Source of the DNA: Aequorivita vitellina | GTDB lineage: Bacteria; Bacteroidota; Bacteroidia; Flavobacteriales; Flavobacteriaceae | Length of the DNA stretch: 64,000 nucleotides | Assembly: GCF_022008365.1 (NCBI RefSeq) | Contig: NZ_JAIRBA010000011.1 | Coordinates: forward strand, 42,116-106,115 | Reading direction: 5' to 3' | In this document: one piece after another, positions 8,159 to 16,717 of the stretch | Layout: every line of letters begins with the position of its first letter | Position numbering within the stretch: position 1 is the stretch's first letter | Made by a program: the position numbers and the translations under genes | The notes under the pieces: generated by a model | The model's database searches: none | What the model saw: only the letters and a program-made list of their open reading frames with translations | Told to the model about the DNA's origin: nothing

Positions 8159-9358
8159 ATGTCAAAACCAAAATCACCCTTTACACGGGCACAATTGCTT
8201 CCGCAGGAAGAAACACTAGAAATCTCGAAACAAAAAGGAGAACTTTTTATCGGTATTCCAAAGGAAGCATATTTTCAGGAAAAACGAATTTGCTTAACCC
8301 CCGACGCCGTTAACGCTATTATAAACAATGGCCACCGGGTGCTAATTGAAAATGGCGCGGGTACCGAGGCTGGGTTTTCAGATAAAGATTATTCGGAAGC
8401 TGGAGCCGAAATGACCACTGATAAAAAAAAGGTGTTTGGATGCCCAATGGTTTTAAAAGTTGAGCCCCCCACGCTGGAAGAGCTTGAATTGATAAATCCA
8501 AAAACGGTTTTAATATCTGCTTTACAGTTAAAAACGAGGCAGAAATCATATTTCGAAACATTATCAAAAAAGAAAATAACGGCTTTAGCTTTTGAATTTA
8601 TTAAGGATGAAGATCACAGCTACCCCGCCGTTAAAGCACTAAGCGAAATTGCAGGCACAGCCTCTGTACTCATCGCAGCCGAATTAATGGTAAATGCAAA
8701 AAAAGGAAACGGTTTGCTATTCGGTAATATTAGCGGGGTTCCACCGGTTGAAGTAGTAGTTATTGGCGCAGGCACCGTGGGTGAATTTGCCACGAGATCT
8801 GCATTGGGCCTAGGCGCAAATGTCAAGGTTTTCGACAGCTCCATTACTAAGCTCAGAAAAATTCAAACTAATGTTGGAAGTATATTATATACTTCAACCG
8901 TCCAACCTAAAAACCTTATGAAGGCTTTACGCCGATGCGATGTAGCCATTGGCGCCGTTAGAGGGCATAATCGCGCTCCCGTTATCGTAACAGACGAAAT
9001 GGTGCGTAATATGAAAAAAGGTGCCGTTATTATTGATGTTTGCGTAGATATGGGTGGGTGTTTTGAAACAACAGAAATGACGAGCCATGACTCCCCTACT
9101 TTTATTAAACACGACGTTATACATTACGGGGTTCCAAATATTCCCGCTCGTTACCCTAAAACTGCATCTATTTCTATTAGTAACATATTCACCCCCTATC
9201 TATTAGAAATGGCAGAAGGTGGCGGACTTGAAAACGCCATTCGCTTTGACAATGGTTTAAAAAATGGTTTGTACTTTTACCGCGGAATTTTAACAAGTAA
9301 AGCAGTTGCAGATTGGTTTGATATGCCGTATAGCGACATAAACTTGATAATTTTCTAA
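8159..9358 (+). CDS. ald: Alanine dehydrogenase-like / transhydrogenase-alpha-like NAD(P)-binding protein
   Basis: 399 residues, slightly longer than classical alanine dehydrogenase (about 370). GIPKEAYFQEKRICLTP near 32-48 holds the conserved substrate-binding arginine. LKVEPP near 99-104 holds the conserved Lys100. The nucleotide-binding GAGTVG is at 203-208, and DVCVDMGGC follows. The reaction would be reversible deamination of L-alanine to pyruvate with NAD. The position that carries the catalytic His in alanine dehydrogenase (YLHLA) here reads SALQLK, so a Gln replaces it. The biochemical assignment is therefore uncertain, and a family-specific activity is possible. Same strand as the modules upstream and the small protein downstream (48-bp gap). 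Confidence 0.8.
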   Translation: MSKPKSPFTRAQLLPQEETLEISKQKGELFIGIPKEAYFQEKRICLTPDAVNAIINNGHRVLIENGAGTEAGFSDKDYSEAGAEMTTDKKKVFGCPMVLKVEPPTLEELELINPKTVLISALQLKTRQKSYFETLSKKKITALAFEFIKDEDHSYPAVKALSEIAGTASVLIAAELMVNAKKGNGLLFGNISGVPPVEVVVIGAGTVGEFATRSALGLGANVKVFDSSITKLRKIQTNVGSILYTSTVQPKNLMKALRRCDVAIGAVRGHNRAPVIVTDEMVRNMKKGAVIIDVCVDMGGCFETTEMTSHDSPTFIKHDVIHYGVPNIPARYPKTASISISNIFTPYLLEMAEGGGLENAIRFDNGLKNGLYFYRGILTSKAVADWFDMPYSDINLIIF

Positions 9359-9406
9359 AACAAATTCGGAATAACTTCGAATTAAAAAAATCCCAAATGT
9401 TTAAAA

Positions 9407-9784
9407 ATGAAATTAGCGTATAGATTGGTATATTTTTCCGGAGGCTTTTTAATAGGAATAGCACTTCTATTTTTTATTCTCAGCGGCAAAAAAACTTCCT
9501 GTGCTTACGGTCCTGAAGCTAGAACACTTAAAAATATTCGTCTAAAAGAACGCGCCTTTTCAGAAGAAACACTTCGTATTCTTCAAGAAAATAAAATGGA
9601 TACTTCGGTAGTTTCAACACTGCTTAAAGATGGTGACGTGCTTTTTTCTGAAAGTAATACCAATTTAGATTCTTGTAGAATATATACAATTGTTGGTGAA
9701 ATTTCAGAAAAAAATCTAAAGCTAATCATTGAAAACTGCGAGGAATTGGCCACTGTGCAAAACGTAAAAATAAATACCAAGTAA
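9407..9784 (+). CDS. Small membrane-anchored protein (DUF4258-like)
   Basis: 125 residues. One N-terminal membrane segment (residues about 7-26, GGFLIGIALLFFIL) is followed by SGKKTSCAYGPEARTLKNI and a soluble domain of about 85 residues with Cys at 33, 68-equivalent and 110-equivalent positions. From memory it resembles flavobacterial proteins labelled DUF4258 that sit beside the alanine-dehydrogenase-like gene; the function is unknown. It follows that gene by 48 bp on the same strand and converges with proline dehydrogenase, with 13 bp between the ends and no clear terminator. The type II anchor and conserved cysteines suggest a periplasmic domain. Confidence 0.65.
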   Translation: MKLAYRLVYFSGGFLIGIALLFFILSGKKTSCAYGPEARTLKNIRLKERAFSEETLRILQENKMDTSVVSTLLKDGDVLFSESNTNLDSCRIYTIVGEISEKNLKLIIENCEELATVQNVKINTK

Positions 9785-9797
9785 TTTTTACGGCTAA

Positions 9798-10970
9798 TTA
9801 TAGTTTTCGGCGTGCGCGTTCCTTTTTTAGAAGTGTAAGTTCGCGACTCGTCTGCCCTGCTACCGAAGTATTCTCTTCAGCACGACGAATTAAATAGGGC
9901 ATCACATCTTTTACTGGGCCAAAGGGAATGTATTTGGAAACATTGTAACCCTCAGCGCCCAAATTAAAGGTTATATGGTCGCTCATTCCATAAAGTTGAC
10001 CAAACCAAATACGTTCATCACTGCGAGAAATGCCCTTCTCTTCCATCATTTCCATTGCCAAATAAGTGCTCAACTCATTGTGGGTGCCTATGTACAATTC
10101 AATGTCACTTAAATTGTCCATAATGTATTTCATGATTTCATTAAAATTGTCGTCCGTTGCTTTTTTACTTACACATATTGGCGATTTGTAACCATTATCA
10201 AGTGCACGTTCGTTTTCCTTTTCTAAATAAGCGCCTCTTACAATTTTAAAACCGAGTTTATATCCTTTTAACTGCGCTCTTTTGTGTAGCTTTTTTAAAT
10301 AATCTAAACGATCCCATCTATAGCATTGCAGGGTGTTAAACACAATAGGACGCTCTTTGTTGTACTTTTCCATCATGCGCTCACAAAGTTCGTCTGCTGC
10401 GTCCTGCATCCAGTATTCTTCAGCATCAATTAACAAACTTATACCACATTCGTGAGCTGTTTGGGAAACACGGTCGTACCGAGCTTCAATGTTTAGCCAC
10501 TGAAGTTTTTCAGTTTCATTTAAAGCTTGTTTTTTAGTTACTTTTTTAAAAACATCAAAACGCCCAAAACCAGTAGGTTTAAATACTGAAAATGGCATGG
10601 CTTTTTTATTCTGTGCAAAGCGCGTTAACTCATTTACTTTTGCTGCTGTTGCATCAAATTGTGCATCCTCTTCCTTCCCTTCAACAGAGTAGTCTAGAAT
10701 TGAGCAAACGCCAACATCAGATAGTCTATCTACGGTAGACATGCAGTCCGTTTCACTCACTCCTCCACAAAAATGATCAAATACTGTAGAACGTATTAAT
10801 CCTTCTACCGGTAAATTTACATTTAGAGCAAATTTTGTAACTGCCGTGCCTATTCGTACCAATGGTTCTTTTGAAATCATTTTAAAAAGAAAATAGGCTC
10901 TTTCCAGTTCAGAGTCACTCTTTAATCGGAAAGCTGTTTCAGTATTGTCAAAAAGGGAATTTGAAATCAT
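9798..10970 (-). CDS. Proline dehydrogenase
   Basis: 390 residues with the FAD-dependent PRODH barrel. Visible family stretches are TGFGRFDVFKKVT, LIDAEEYWMQDAADEL, YRWDRLDYLKKL, FKIVRGAYLEKENERA, IGTHNELS and GQLYGMSDHITFNL. It oxidises L-proline to pyrroline-5-carboxylate and passes electrons to quinones. It is a stand-alone enzyme, not the bifunctional PutA; the dehydrogenase for the next step is not in this window. The ornithine aminotransferase at 48490-49731 also leads to pyrroline-5-carboxylate. Divergent from aroB, with a predicted -7 box only about 20 bp from the start codon. Confidence 0.94.
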   Translation of the reverse strand: MISNSLFDNTETAFRLKSDSELERAYFLFKMISKEPLVRIGTAVTKFALNVNLPVEGLIRSTVFDHFCGGVSETDCMSTVDRLSDVGVCSILDYSVEGKEEDAQFDATAAKVNELTRFAQNKKAMPFSVFKPTGFGRFDVFKKVTKKQALNETEKLQWLNIEARYDRVSQTAHECGISLLIDAEEYWMQDAADELCERMMEKYNKERPIVFNTLQCYRWDRLDYLKKLHKRAQLKGYKLGFKIVRGAYLEKENERALDNGYKSPICVSKKATDDNFNEIMKYIMDNLSDIELYIGTHNELSTYLAMEMMEEKGISRSDERIWFGQLYGMSDHITFNLGAEGYNVSKYIPFGPVKDVMPYLIRRAEENTSVAGQTSRELTLLKKERARRKL

Positions 10971-10990
10971 AAAATTGAATATAAAGTGTA

Positions 10991-11008
10991 CAAATATAGT
11001 TAGATTTG
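10991..11008. promoter_or_regulatory. Back-to-back -7 boxes for proline dehydrogenase and aroB
   Basis: CAAATATA at 10991-10998 is, on the minus strand, TATATTTG, a TAnnTTTG box for proline dehydrogenase. TAGATTTG at 11001-11008 is the same type on the plus strand for aroB, with a TTG at 10975-10977 upstream. The two boxes are 2 bp apart, so polymerases should compete. Consensus-based prediction. Confidence 0.45.
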
Positions 11009-11040
11009 ACTTCTGAATATGTGACTAAAATCAATATTTA

Positions 11041-12111
11041 ATGGAAAAAATATTAAATAAAAAAGGAAGCGTTTATTTCAAAGAATTAGGATGGAACAAA
11101 CTCTTACAACATATTGAAAAACAGAAGCCTGCAAAATTATTCATACTTGTTGATAACAACACCAAAACCCATTGTCTGCCTTATTTTTTAGAAAAATTAG
11201 GTGCTGATGAAAATATACCCACCATAACCATCCCTACAGGCGAAGAACACAAAAATATTGCGAGCTGTTTAAAGGTGTGGAATTCACTTTCTGAAAAGAA
11301 TGCAGATCGCAACAGCATAGTTATAAACCTTGGCGGCGGGGTAGTTACCGATCTCGGCGGTTTTGTAGCCGCTACATTTAAGCGCGGACTTACATTTATT
11401 AATATTCCCACTACCCTGTTAGCAATGGTAGACGCTTCTGTAGGGGGTAAAACCGGCGTTGACTTAGGGCACCTAAAAAACCAAATAGGCGTTATAAAGC
11501 AGCCCGAAATGGTTATTTTAGACACTAATTTTTTAAATACATTGCCAAAAGAACACCTGTATTCGGGGTTTGCTGAAATGCTAAAACACGGGTTAATTTA
11601 TAGTGAAGAATATTGGGAACGAATAAAAAACTTAACTGTTGACAACAAAGTCGAATTAGATAAATTAATTTTTGATTCGGTGGCGATAAAAAATGAAATC
11701 GTTACCAAAGATCCGTTTGAAACTAACCTACGTAAAACGCTAAATTACGGCCACACCCTTGGACACGGCATTGAATCGCATTTTTTAGAAAGCAATAGTA
11801 AACCAACCTTGCTTCACGGCGAAGCGGTAGCAATAGGTTTAATTCTGGCAACTTTTATTTCTTCAGAAAGCATCGGTTTCCCTAAAAATAGACTGAATGC
11901 GGTTTCCGAAACTATTTTAAATTACTTTCCAAAGGTAAATTTCACCCAAAACGATATTGAACACGTAATAAAACTACTGGTCTTTGATAAAAAAAATAGC
12001 AACGGGAAGGTACTCTTTGTACTCTTGGAGAATATTGGCTGTCCGCACATCAATTGCATTGTAAGTAACGATTTGATATTCAAAGCTTTTGAGTATTATA
12101 AAAATTTCTGA
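11041..12111 (+). CDS. aroB: 3-dehydroquinate synthase AroB
   Basis: 356 residues, typical length. The NAD and metal-binding core is clear: PTGEEHKN, NLGGGVVTDLGGFVAATFKRG, PTTLLAMVDASVGGKTGVD, SGFAEMLKHGLI and LNYGHTLGHGIE, in family order. The histidines of GHTLGHG and the later LLHGEAVAIG are zinc ligands. The enzyme converts DAHP to 3-dehydroquinate, the second shikimate-pathway step. The next enzyme, AroQ, is encoded at 31916-32332. Divergent from proline dehydrogenase; the downstream gene is read in the same direction after a 77-bp gap. Confidence 0.96.
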   Translation: MEKILNKKGSVYFKELGWNKLLQHIEKQKPAKLFILVDNNTKTHCLPYFLEKLGADENIPTITIPTGEEHKNIASCLKVWNSLSEKNADRNSIVINLGGGVVTDLGGFVAATFKRGLTFINIPTTLLAMVDASVGGKTGVDLGHLKNQIGVIKQPEMVILDTNFLNTLPKEHLYSGFAEMLKHGLIYSEEYWERIKNLTVDNKVELDKLIFDSVAIKNEIVTKDPFETNLRKTLNYGHTLGHGIESHFLESNSKPTLLHGEAVAIGLILATFISSESIGFPKNRLNAVSETILNYFPKVNFTQNDIEHVIKLLVFDKKNSNGKVLFVLLENIGCPHINCIVSNDLIFKAFEYYKNF

Positions 12112-12188
12112 AAATAATCCTAAAAATATTTTTATCTCTTCTATTTTTGAATAGTTTTATAACCACAAATTAAAGATTGAATATTAAA

Positions 12189-12482
12189 ATGAAGCGAATT
12201 ATTGTAGATTATAGAAAGCTAACTCCCGAAATACTTTCCTTATTAGTAGATAAATATCCAGACGGATACGATGACGACCACGTTATAACTTTCAAAAATG
12301 CTAAAAATGAAACAGTTGAAGCCGTGGAAGTTAAAACCGAGGATGCTATTTATCTGGTTAAAGTGAGCTCTCGTTTGGAAATTTCAATGGCTAATTTTGA
12401 TGAAGATGATTATGAAGATGCCGATTTTAACGAACCGATTAGTGAAATTCCGGAAAGAAAATTAAAAGACGAAGAGGAATAA
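12189..12482 (+). CDS. Conserved small acidic protein of unknown function
   Basis: 97 residues from the ATG at 12189 (MKRIIVDYRKLTPEIL). An in-frame TTG at 12177 is less likely. The N-terminal half looks like a compact alpha/beta domain, and the C-terminal 35 residues are strongly acidic (FDEDDYEDADF). No signal peptide or membrane segment, so it is probably cytoplasmic. I recall similar short proteins next to aroB in flavobacteria but know no function. A strong terminator follows the stop. Confidence 0.7.
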   Translation: MKRIIVDYRKLTPEILSLLVDKYPDGYDDDHVITFKNAKNETVEAVEVKTEDAIYLVKVSSRLEISMANFDEDDYEDADFNEPISEIPERKLKDEEE

Positions 12483-12491
12483 ATTTATTCC

Positions 12492-12526
12492 AAATAAAAA
12501 AGAGGCTCGAAAGCCTCTTTTTTTAT
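12492..12526. terminator. Bidirectional rho-independent terminator
   Basis: AGAGGCT (12501-12507) pairs with AGCCTCT (12512-12518) around a four-base loop. An A-rich run precedes and a T-run follows. It lies between convergent genes ending at 12482 and 12548 and can serve both. Confidence 0.88.
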
Positions 12527-12547
12527 TTAAAATAATTTACCCTGTAA

Positions 12548-13102
12548 TTAGGCGTGTTGATGTTGGTGCTTTCCTTCTTTAATCTCTTCAATTAATTTAG
12601 AATTGAAAGCTGGCAAATCATCCGGATTTCTACTAGTTACAAACCCTTCATCCACAACCACTTCTTCATCTACCCAATTGGCACCAGCATTAATTAAATC
12701 GTCTTTAATTGAGTTAAAAGAAGTCATTTTTCTTCCTTCTACCACCTTGGCCGAAATTAAAATTTGCGGTCCATGGCATATTGCTGCCACAGGTTTTTTC
12801 TGCTCAAAGAAATGTTGCACAAATCGCAAAGCTTTGTCGTTTCTTCTTAGTTTATCGGGATTTATCACCCCTCCAGGCACTACCAAAGCGTTATAGTTTT
12901 CTGCTGCTACCCCATCGAGCGTATAATCTACATTGTAATTATTACTCCAGTTTCCGTCTGCCCAGCTTTTTATTGTTCCAGATTTTTCACTTATAATATC
13001 CACCTCAAATCCAGCATCTTCCATGGCTTCTTTTGGTGATTTCAATTCAGATTCTTCAAATCCATCTGTCGCTAAAATTGCAATTCTCTCTTTCATATTC
13101 AT
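12548..13102 (-). CDS. DJ-1/PfpI family protein (class I glutamine amidotransferase-like)
   Basis: 184 residues. The nucleophile elbow AAICHGPQ places Cys109 and His110. The N-terminal ILATDGFEESEL supplies the acidic partner, and ALVVPGG is the usual second strand. The family includes PfpI/YhbO-type proteins described as proteases, deglycases or stress chaperones; the exact activity is debated. It ends in a His-rich HQHQHA tail. Two starts are possible (13102 or 13096, MNMKERIAIL); the longer one is listed. A single gene with a terminator downstream. Confidence 0.9.
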   Translation of the reverse strand: MNMKERIAILATDGFEESELKSPKEAMEDAGFEVDIISEKSGTIKSWADGNWSNNYNVDYTLDGVAAENYNALVVPGGVINPDKLRRNDKALRFVQHFFEQKKPVAAICHGPQILISAKVVEGRKMTSFNSIKDDLINAGANWVDEEVVVDEGFVTSRNPDDLPAFNSKLIEEIKEGKHQHQHA

Positions 13103-13202
13103 TTTTTTTTGTTAAACAATCATTTTAAAACGAATATACCTTAGTAAAGCCAACTTATCAATTTTGCGCTATTAATGTTTTATTAATCTTTGTTAACAAC
13201 TA

Positions 13203-14159
13203 TTAAGACTCAGAATTACGAGTTAAGGCTTCAGCTTTATTTTTATCTGCTTCAACTTTTCGTTTATATTCACGAAGTGCTTCCATTTCCCTTTCGTATG
13301 AAAGGGTTGCGTTGCTGGAAGGCTCTATTTTTATATTTTTTAAAAGCGCCCAATTAACAGTAAATTCAGCACCAAAAAACAATATAAGGCAAGTGTAATA
13401 CACCCATAATAATATAAGTACCAAGCTTCCTGCAGCGCCGTAAACCGAAGCCGGGTCTGATGTAGCAAAATAAAAGCCAATTAAATACTTTCCAGCCAAA
13501 AATAACAACGCAGTCATAAATGCACCAATTAAATTGGTTTTCCATTTTATTTTAACATCGGGAAGCAGGGTAAAAATTGTAGCAAACAACGCAGTAATGA
13601 TTATTTGTGAAAAAACAAAATTTAAAATTTGCACCACTTGCGAAGATAGATCGGTGTAATAGCTTCCTATTAAGTCGCTTAAGGCATTAATCGCACTTGT
13701 AACTACTAAGGAGATAAGCAGCAAAAGACCTATTGCCAAAACCATTCCGAAGGATATTGCCCGTCGTTTTAAAGTATCAATAAAGGTATTTTTTTTAGCG
13801 CGAACGCTCCAAATATCGTTTAACGCTTTTTGAAGTTGGAAAAATACACCCGTGGCACCAAATATAAGAACCCCAACCCCAAAAATGATAAAAAGCACGG
13901 AGTTTTCCGAGAGGGCAGAGTTTACAATCATGGCCTGAACGAGTTCGGCACTACCCTTTCCTATTAGTCCGCTTATTTCGCTGGTAATTCTTCCTTCTAC
14001 GGCTTCCCGGCCAAAAAACACACCCGCAAAATGAACGGTTATAATTAATAATGAAGGCAATGAAAATAAAGCATAATAAGCAATTACAGCGCTCTTTGCC
14101 CAAGGGTCGTTTTTATCCCAACTTAAATACGTGGCTTTTAAAAGTTTAAGAAATCTCAT
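13203..14159 (-). CDS. YihY/BrkB family inner membrane protein
   Basis: 318 residues with about six hydrophobic segments. The family signature YYALFSLPSLL is near residue 27, FFQLQKALNDIWSVR lies in the middle, and YGAAGSLVLILLWVYYT is near residue 245. YihY/BrkB proteins were once called ribonuclease BN; that activity belongs to another protein, and the true function is unknown. The C-terminal 40 residues are charged and helical (REYKRKVEADKNKAE). The start codon directly abuts the stop of the DinB-family gene, so the two are very likely co-transcribed. Confidence 0.9.
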   Translation of the reverse strand: MRFLKLLKATYLSWDKNDPWAKSAVIAYYALFSLPSLLIITVHFAGVFFGREAVEGRITSEISGLIGKGSAELVQAMIVNSALSENSVLFIIFGVGVLIFGATGVFFQLQKALNDIWSVRAKKNTFIDTLKRRAISFGMVLAIGLLLLISLVVTSAINALSDLIGSYYTDLSSQVVQILNFVFSQIIITALFATIFTLLPDVKIKWKTNLIGAFMTALLFLAGKYLIGFYFATSDPASVYGAAGSLVLILLWVYYTCLILFFGAEFTVNWALLKNIKIEPSSNATLSYEREMEALREYKRKVEADKNKAEALTRNSES

Positions 14160-14675
14160 TTATAAATAACGTTCAATTATAATATTACGATGATGAATTT
14201 CGTGGCCACAAATTATATATCCTGCGGCAACCACAGACATAGGGCTATTGTTGGCCATTCCATTTCGTTTTAATTGGGCATCACTAAAACTTTTAAATAA
14301 AACAACACTGGCTTTGCGAACAACAGTATATTCCTGCAAAAGCAATTCGGGTGATTTACTGTTCGCCATTGCATTTTCGGCAAAAATGTTTTCGTCGAAT
14401 CCCTCTAAACTTGCCGCATCGATACGTGCAAAATACAGAGCTCTATAAGTAAAAACACGTTCGGTGTCTATTATATGTTGCAGGATGTCTTTGGGTGTCC
14501 ATTTGTTGTTCTGATAACGGTAATCCCATTTTTCTGAAGGTAAATCTTTAAAAAAAGATTCCGTCTCTAACAACCCCTGTTGCAATGCCTGCGTTAATGG
14601 CGCATCAGGCACTAAATCGATATACTTTTGATAGTATGAATTATAATCTGAAGGAGCAATTTCGGAACGCTTCAT
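14160..14675 (-). CDS. DinB-family four-helix metal-binding protein
   Basis: 171 residues. DinB-like proteins carry a histidine triad for a divalent metal; candidates here are His67 in DILQHIIDTE, His158 in ICGHEIHH and His161 or His162. The NNKWTPKDILQHI stretch is typical of this group (DinB_2). The cellular substrate is unknown; some relatives are thiol transferases such as bacillithiol S-transferase. No spacing separates it from the YihY gene, which follows in the same operon. Cytoplasmic, no signal peptide. Confidence 0.85.
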   Translation of the reverse strand: MKRSEIAPSDYNSYYQKYIDLVPDAPLTQALQQGLLETESFFKDLPSEKWDYRYQNNKWTPKDILQHIIDTERVFTYRALYFARIDAASLEGFDENIFAENAMANSKSPELLLQEYTVVRKASVVLFKSFSDAQLKRNGMANNSPMSVVAAGYIICGHEIHHRNIIIERYL

Positions 14676-14692
14676 AGTTTTCTTTTAAAGAT

Positions 14693-14724
14693 AAAAAAAA
14701 CCTTTGCGGTTGTGCAAAGGTTTT
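14693..14724 (-). terminator. Rho-independent terminator of the Lrp gene
   Basis: An 11-bp perfect stem (14697-14707 with 14714-14724, core CCTTTGC/GCAAAGG) has a six-base loop. On the minus strand it is followed by a run of eight T residues. It lies directly downstream of the Lrp-family gene. Confidence 0.85.
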
Positions 14725-14747
14725 AATATAAATAAAACGTTTTGTAA

Positions 14748-15227
14748 TTATATTTCTTTAAAAATAGAATGTAACAACCTCTTTTTGTCGTTAATACTCT
14801 CTTCCATAGAAATCATTGTTTCGGTACGGCTAACACCTTCAATATCATCTATTTGATAAATAACATCTTTAGCATGTGCAGTATCGCGAGCCCGTATTTT
14901 ACAGAAAATATTGAATTTCCCGGTAGTTACGTGGGCTACGGTTACAAATGGAATTTCACTAATGCGTTCTAAAACAAATTGCGTTTGCGATGTTTTAAAA
15001 ATAAAAACTCCCACGTAAGCAATAAAAGCATATCCAAGTTTTTTATAATCTACTTGAAGTGAAGAACCGGTAATAATACCAGCTTCTTCCATTTTTTTAA
15101 CCCGTACGTGAATGGTTCCGGCGGAAATTTCTAATTTTTTAGCAATATCAGTAAAGGGGATTCTGGTATTGTCAATTAATAGGTCTAGAATTTTGTGGTC
15201 TGTGTCGTCTAATTTAAATTTTGGCAT
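14748..15227 (-). CDS. Lrp/AsnC family transcriptional regulator
   Basis: 159 residues. The N-terminal winged helix reads LDDTDHKILDLLIDNTRI with recognition segment LEISAGTIHVRVKKMEEAG. The C-terminal RAM ligand-binding domain carries VAHVTTGKFNIFCKIRARD and ends in EGVSRTETMISME, as in feast/famine regulators that bind amino acids. The ligand and targets cannot be read from the sequence. It is a monocistronic unit by position: its own terminator lies downstream, and the M14 peptidase gene upstream on the same strand ends only 31 bp away. Confidence 0.93.
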   Translation of the reverse strand: MPKFKLDDTDHKILDLLIDNTRIPFTDIAKKLEISAGTIHVRVKKMEEAGIITGSSLQVDYKKLGYAFIAYVGVFIFKTSQTQFVLERISEIPFVTVAHVTTGKFNIFCKIRARDTAHAKDVIYQIDDIEGVSRTETMISMEESINDKKRLLHSIFKEI

Positions 15228-15258
15228 GTTTTCTAATTTTTTGCAAAACTATGAAGTT

Positions 15259-16425
15259 TTAATTTAAAAAAGAATTGTTTTTATGAAAAAAGATTATCGA
15301 TTCATTCGATTTGTCTCTTATTTTTGTAATATTCTCGCCAACTGTTAAATTTCCTTGAAGATTTGTTAAAATTTCAGCTCCGTTTACATTCTTTTCAATA
15401 TAGCCGAAGTAATTTTTTAAACTTCCTATTTCATCTATATATGGCTCAAAATTAATACGATCATCTTTTAACACTTCCCGATATTGTATTGCAACCGAAA
15501 CGGGTTTATTATATTGGTCTAATTTTACATTCCTTAAAATAAGATCTTTATAATTTTTAAGATTTTCTGGAATGTCAAAATAAGCTGCGTGGGTTACTGT
15601 ACTAGCCTTAGGTCCCACTATATCAAAAACCGATAATAAGGCGTAGAATATATATTCCCTTGTTTTTTCGCGTTGATAATCTTGCTTTGTGTGTCCCGCT
15701 TCAAATAAAATCGTAGGAATACCTTCCATCTGAAAAGTGTCGCCAACACAGGCCGGATTAAAACTATCGTCGTACCTCCCCACTTGGCCCGGAATATAGG
15801 TTTGCAAGGTTTTATTTATTGCAACAATATGCCGCATAGCTACTATTCTAGCTTCAGTTAAAGTTCTATTTTTATTCGCTGCAGGCGAAAGAAATGAAAC
15901 TGTTGCAGGTTTGCCATTTTTAAAGCCGTAAATGGAACGTTGATCGTGTAGGTTGAGGCATAAAGATGGTTTAACTGCATCAACAACGCGACGCAAGATT
16001 TGACTCTCCCGCTGCGATAAAGTTTGTGCATCGCGATTTAAATCAATATTATTTGCATTATGGCGCGTATAATTGCGGGCGCCATCTGGATTAAGCATTG
16101 GCAACACATAAAATGAATAATCTTTTAAAAATTGATTTATCTCTGATTGAAAGTAATCTTTTTGATTAATAAATTTTATAAAATCGAAAATAGCTTTTGT
16201 TGTTGTTGATTCATTTCCGTGCATTTGAGACCAACCCAAAACAATTTTTTTTCCATTCCCAATTTTAAGCATGGGAATGTCTTCACCCAATTCGGAATGA
16301 CCTACCACGGTTAATTCAAAATTCAACTTATAATCGTTTAGCAGCGGATATATAGTATCTAAAAAAACATACCTGCCACTTATTCGCGATTCAAAATAAT
16401 CTTTATACCAATGCGCTATTTTCAT
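15259..16425 (-). CDS. M14 family zinc carboxypeptidase
   Basis: 388 residues. Zinc ligands of the M14 fold are His69 and Glu72 (MHGNES) and His160 (LNLHDQR), with the catalytic Glu at about 242 (ILFEAGH). LNPDGARNYTR and NNIDLNRDAQ supply the substrate-carboxylate site. There is no signal peptide, so the enzyme is probably cytoplasmic and would trim peptides or a peptide-like conjugate, in contrast to secreted digestive carboxypeptidases. The C-terminal third after residue 260 has no recognisable domain. It lies directly upstream of the Lrp-family gene on the same strand. Confidence 0.88.
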   Translation of the reverse strand: MKIAHWYKDYFESRISGRYVFLDTIYPLLNDYKLNFELTVVGHSELGEDIPMLKIGNGKKIVLGWSQMHGNESTTTKAIFDFIKFINQKDYFQSEINQFLKDYSFYVLPMLNPDGARNYTRHNANNIDLNRDAQTLSQRESQILRRVVDAVKPSLCLNLHDQRSIYGFKNGKPATVSFLSPAANKNRTLTEARIVAMRHIVAINKTLQTYIPGQVGRYDDSFNPACVGDTFQMEGIPTILFEAGHTKQDYQREKTREYIFYALLSVFDIVGPKASTVTHAAYFDIPENLKNYKDLILRNVKLDQYNKPVSVAIQYREVLKDDRINFEPYIDEIGSLKNYFGYIEKNVNGAEILTNLQGNLTVGENITKIRDKSNESIIFFHKNNSFLN

Positions 16426-16717
16426 ATCTAAAATAATAGTTTACAAAGTTAAACAATGGCTTGTTTACAATTGTAACCGAACGAATACGTGTGTTTTGAT
16501 TACAGGCGTAAACCCGATAACGCGGTTTTTTCCAATCTAAAACATCAAGAATAGACCAATGCGTTAAATCAACTTCAATAAATTTATTTTCAGTTAGATA
16601 AAGCACATTAATTAAAGTTAGATTATAAGCATAATTTGATTATATATGATTTGTTTTTGCGGTTCATTAATTATAAATTACATTTGTAACCATCAAATCT
16701 TCTTAAATAGTGTTACA
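16426..16717. other. Divergent spacer between M14 peptidase and XRE regulator
   Basis: 292 bp without a convincing gene. A 67-codon minus-strand frame (16403-16606) overlaps the start of the peptidase gene but resembles nothing I know. Promoters for both flanking genes should lie here. Confidence 0.4.

Noticed and set aside
16403..16606. 67-codon minus-strand frame upstream of the M14 peptidase
   Set aside because: It overlaps the peptidase start, has no recognisable domain or good start signal, and may be random or a remnant.
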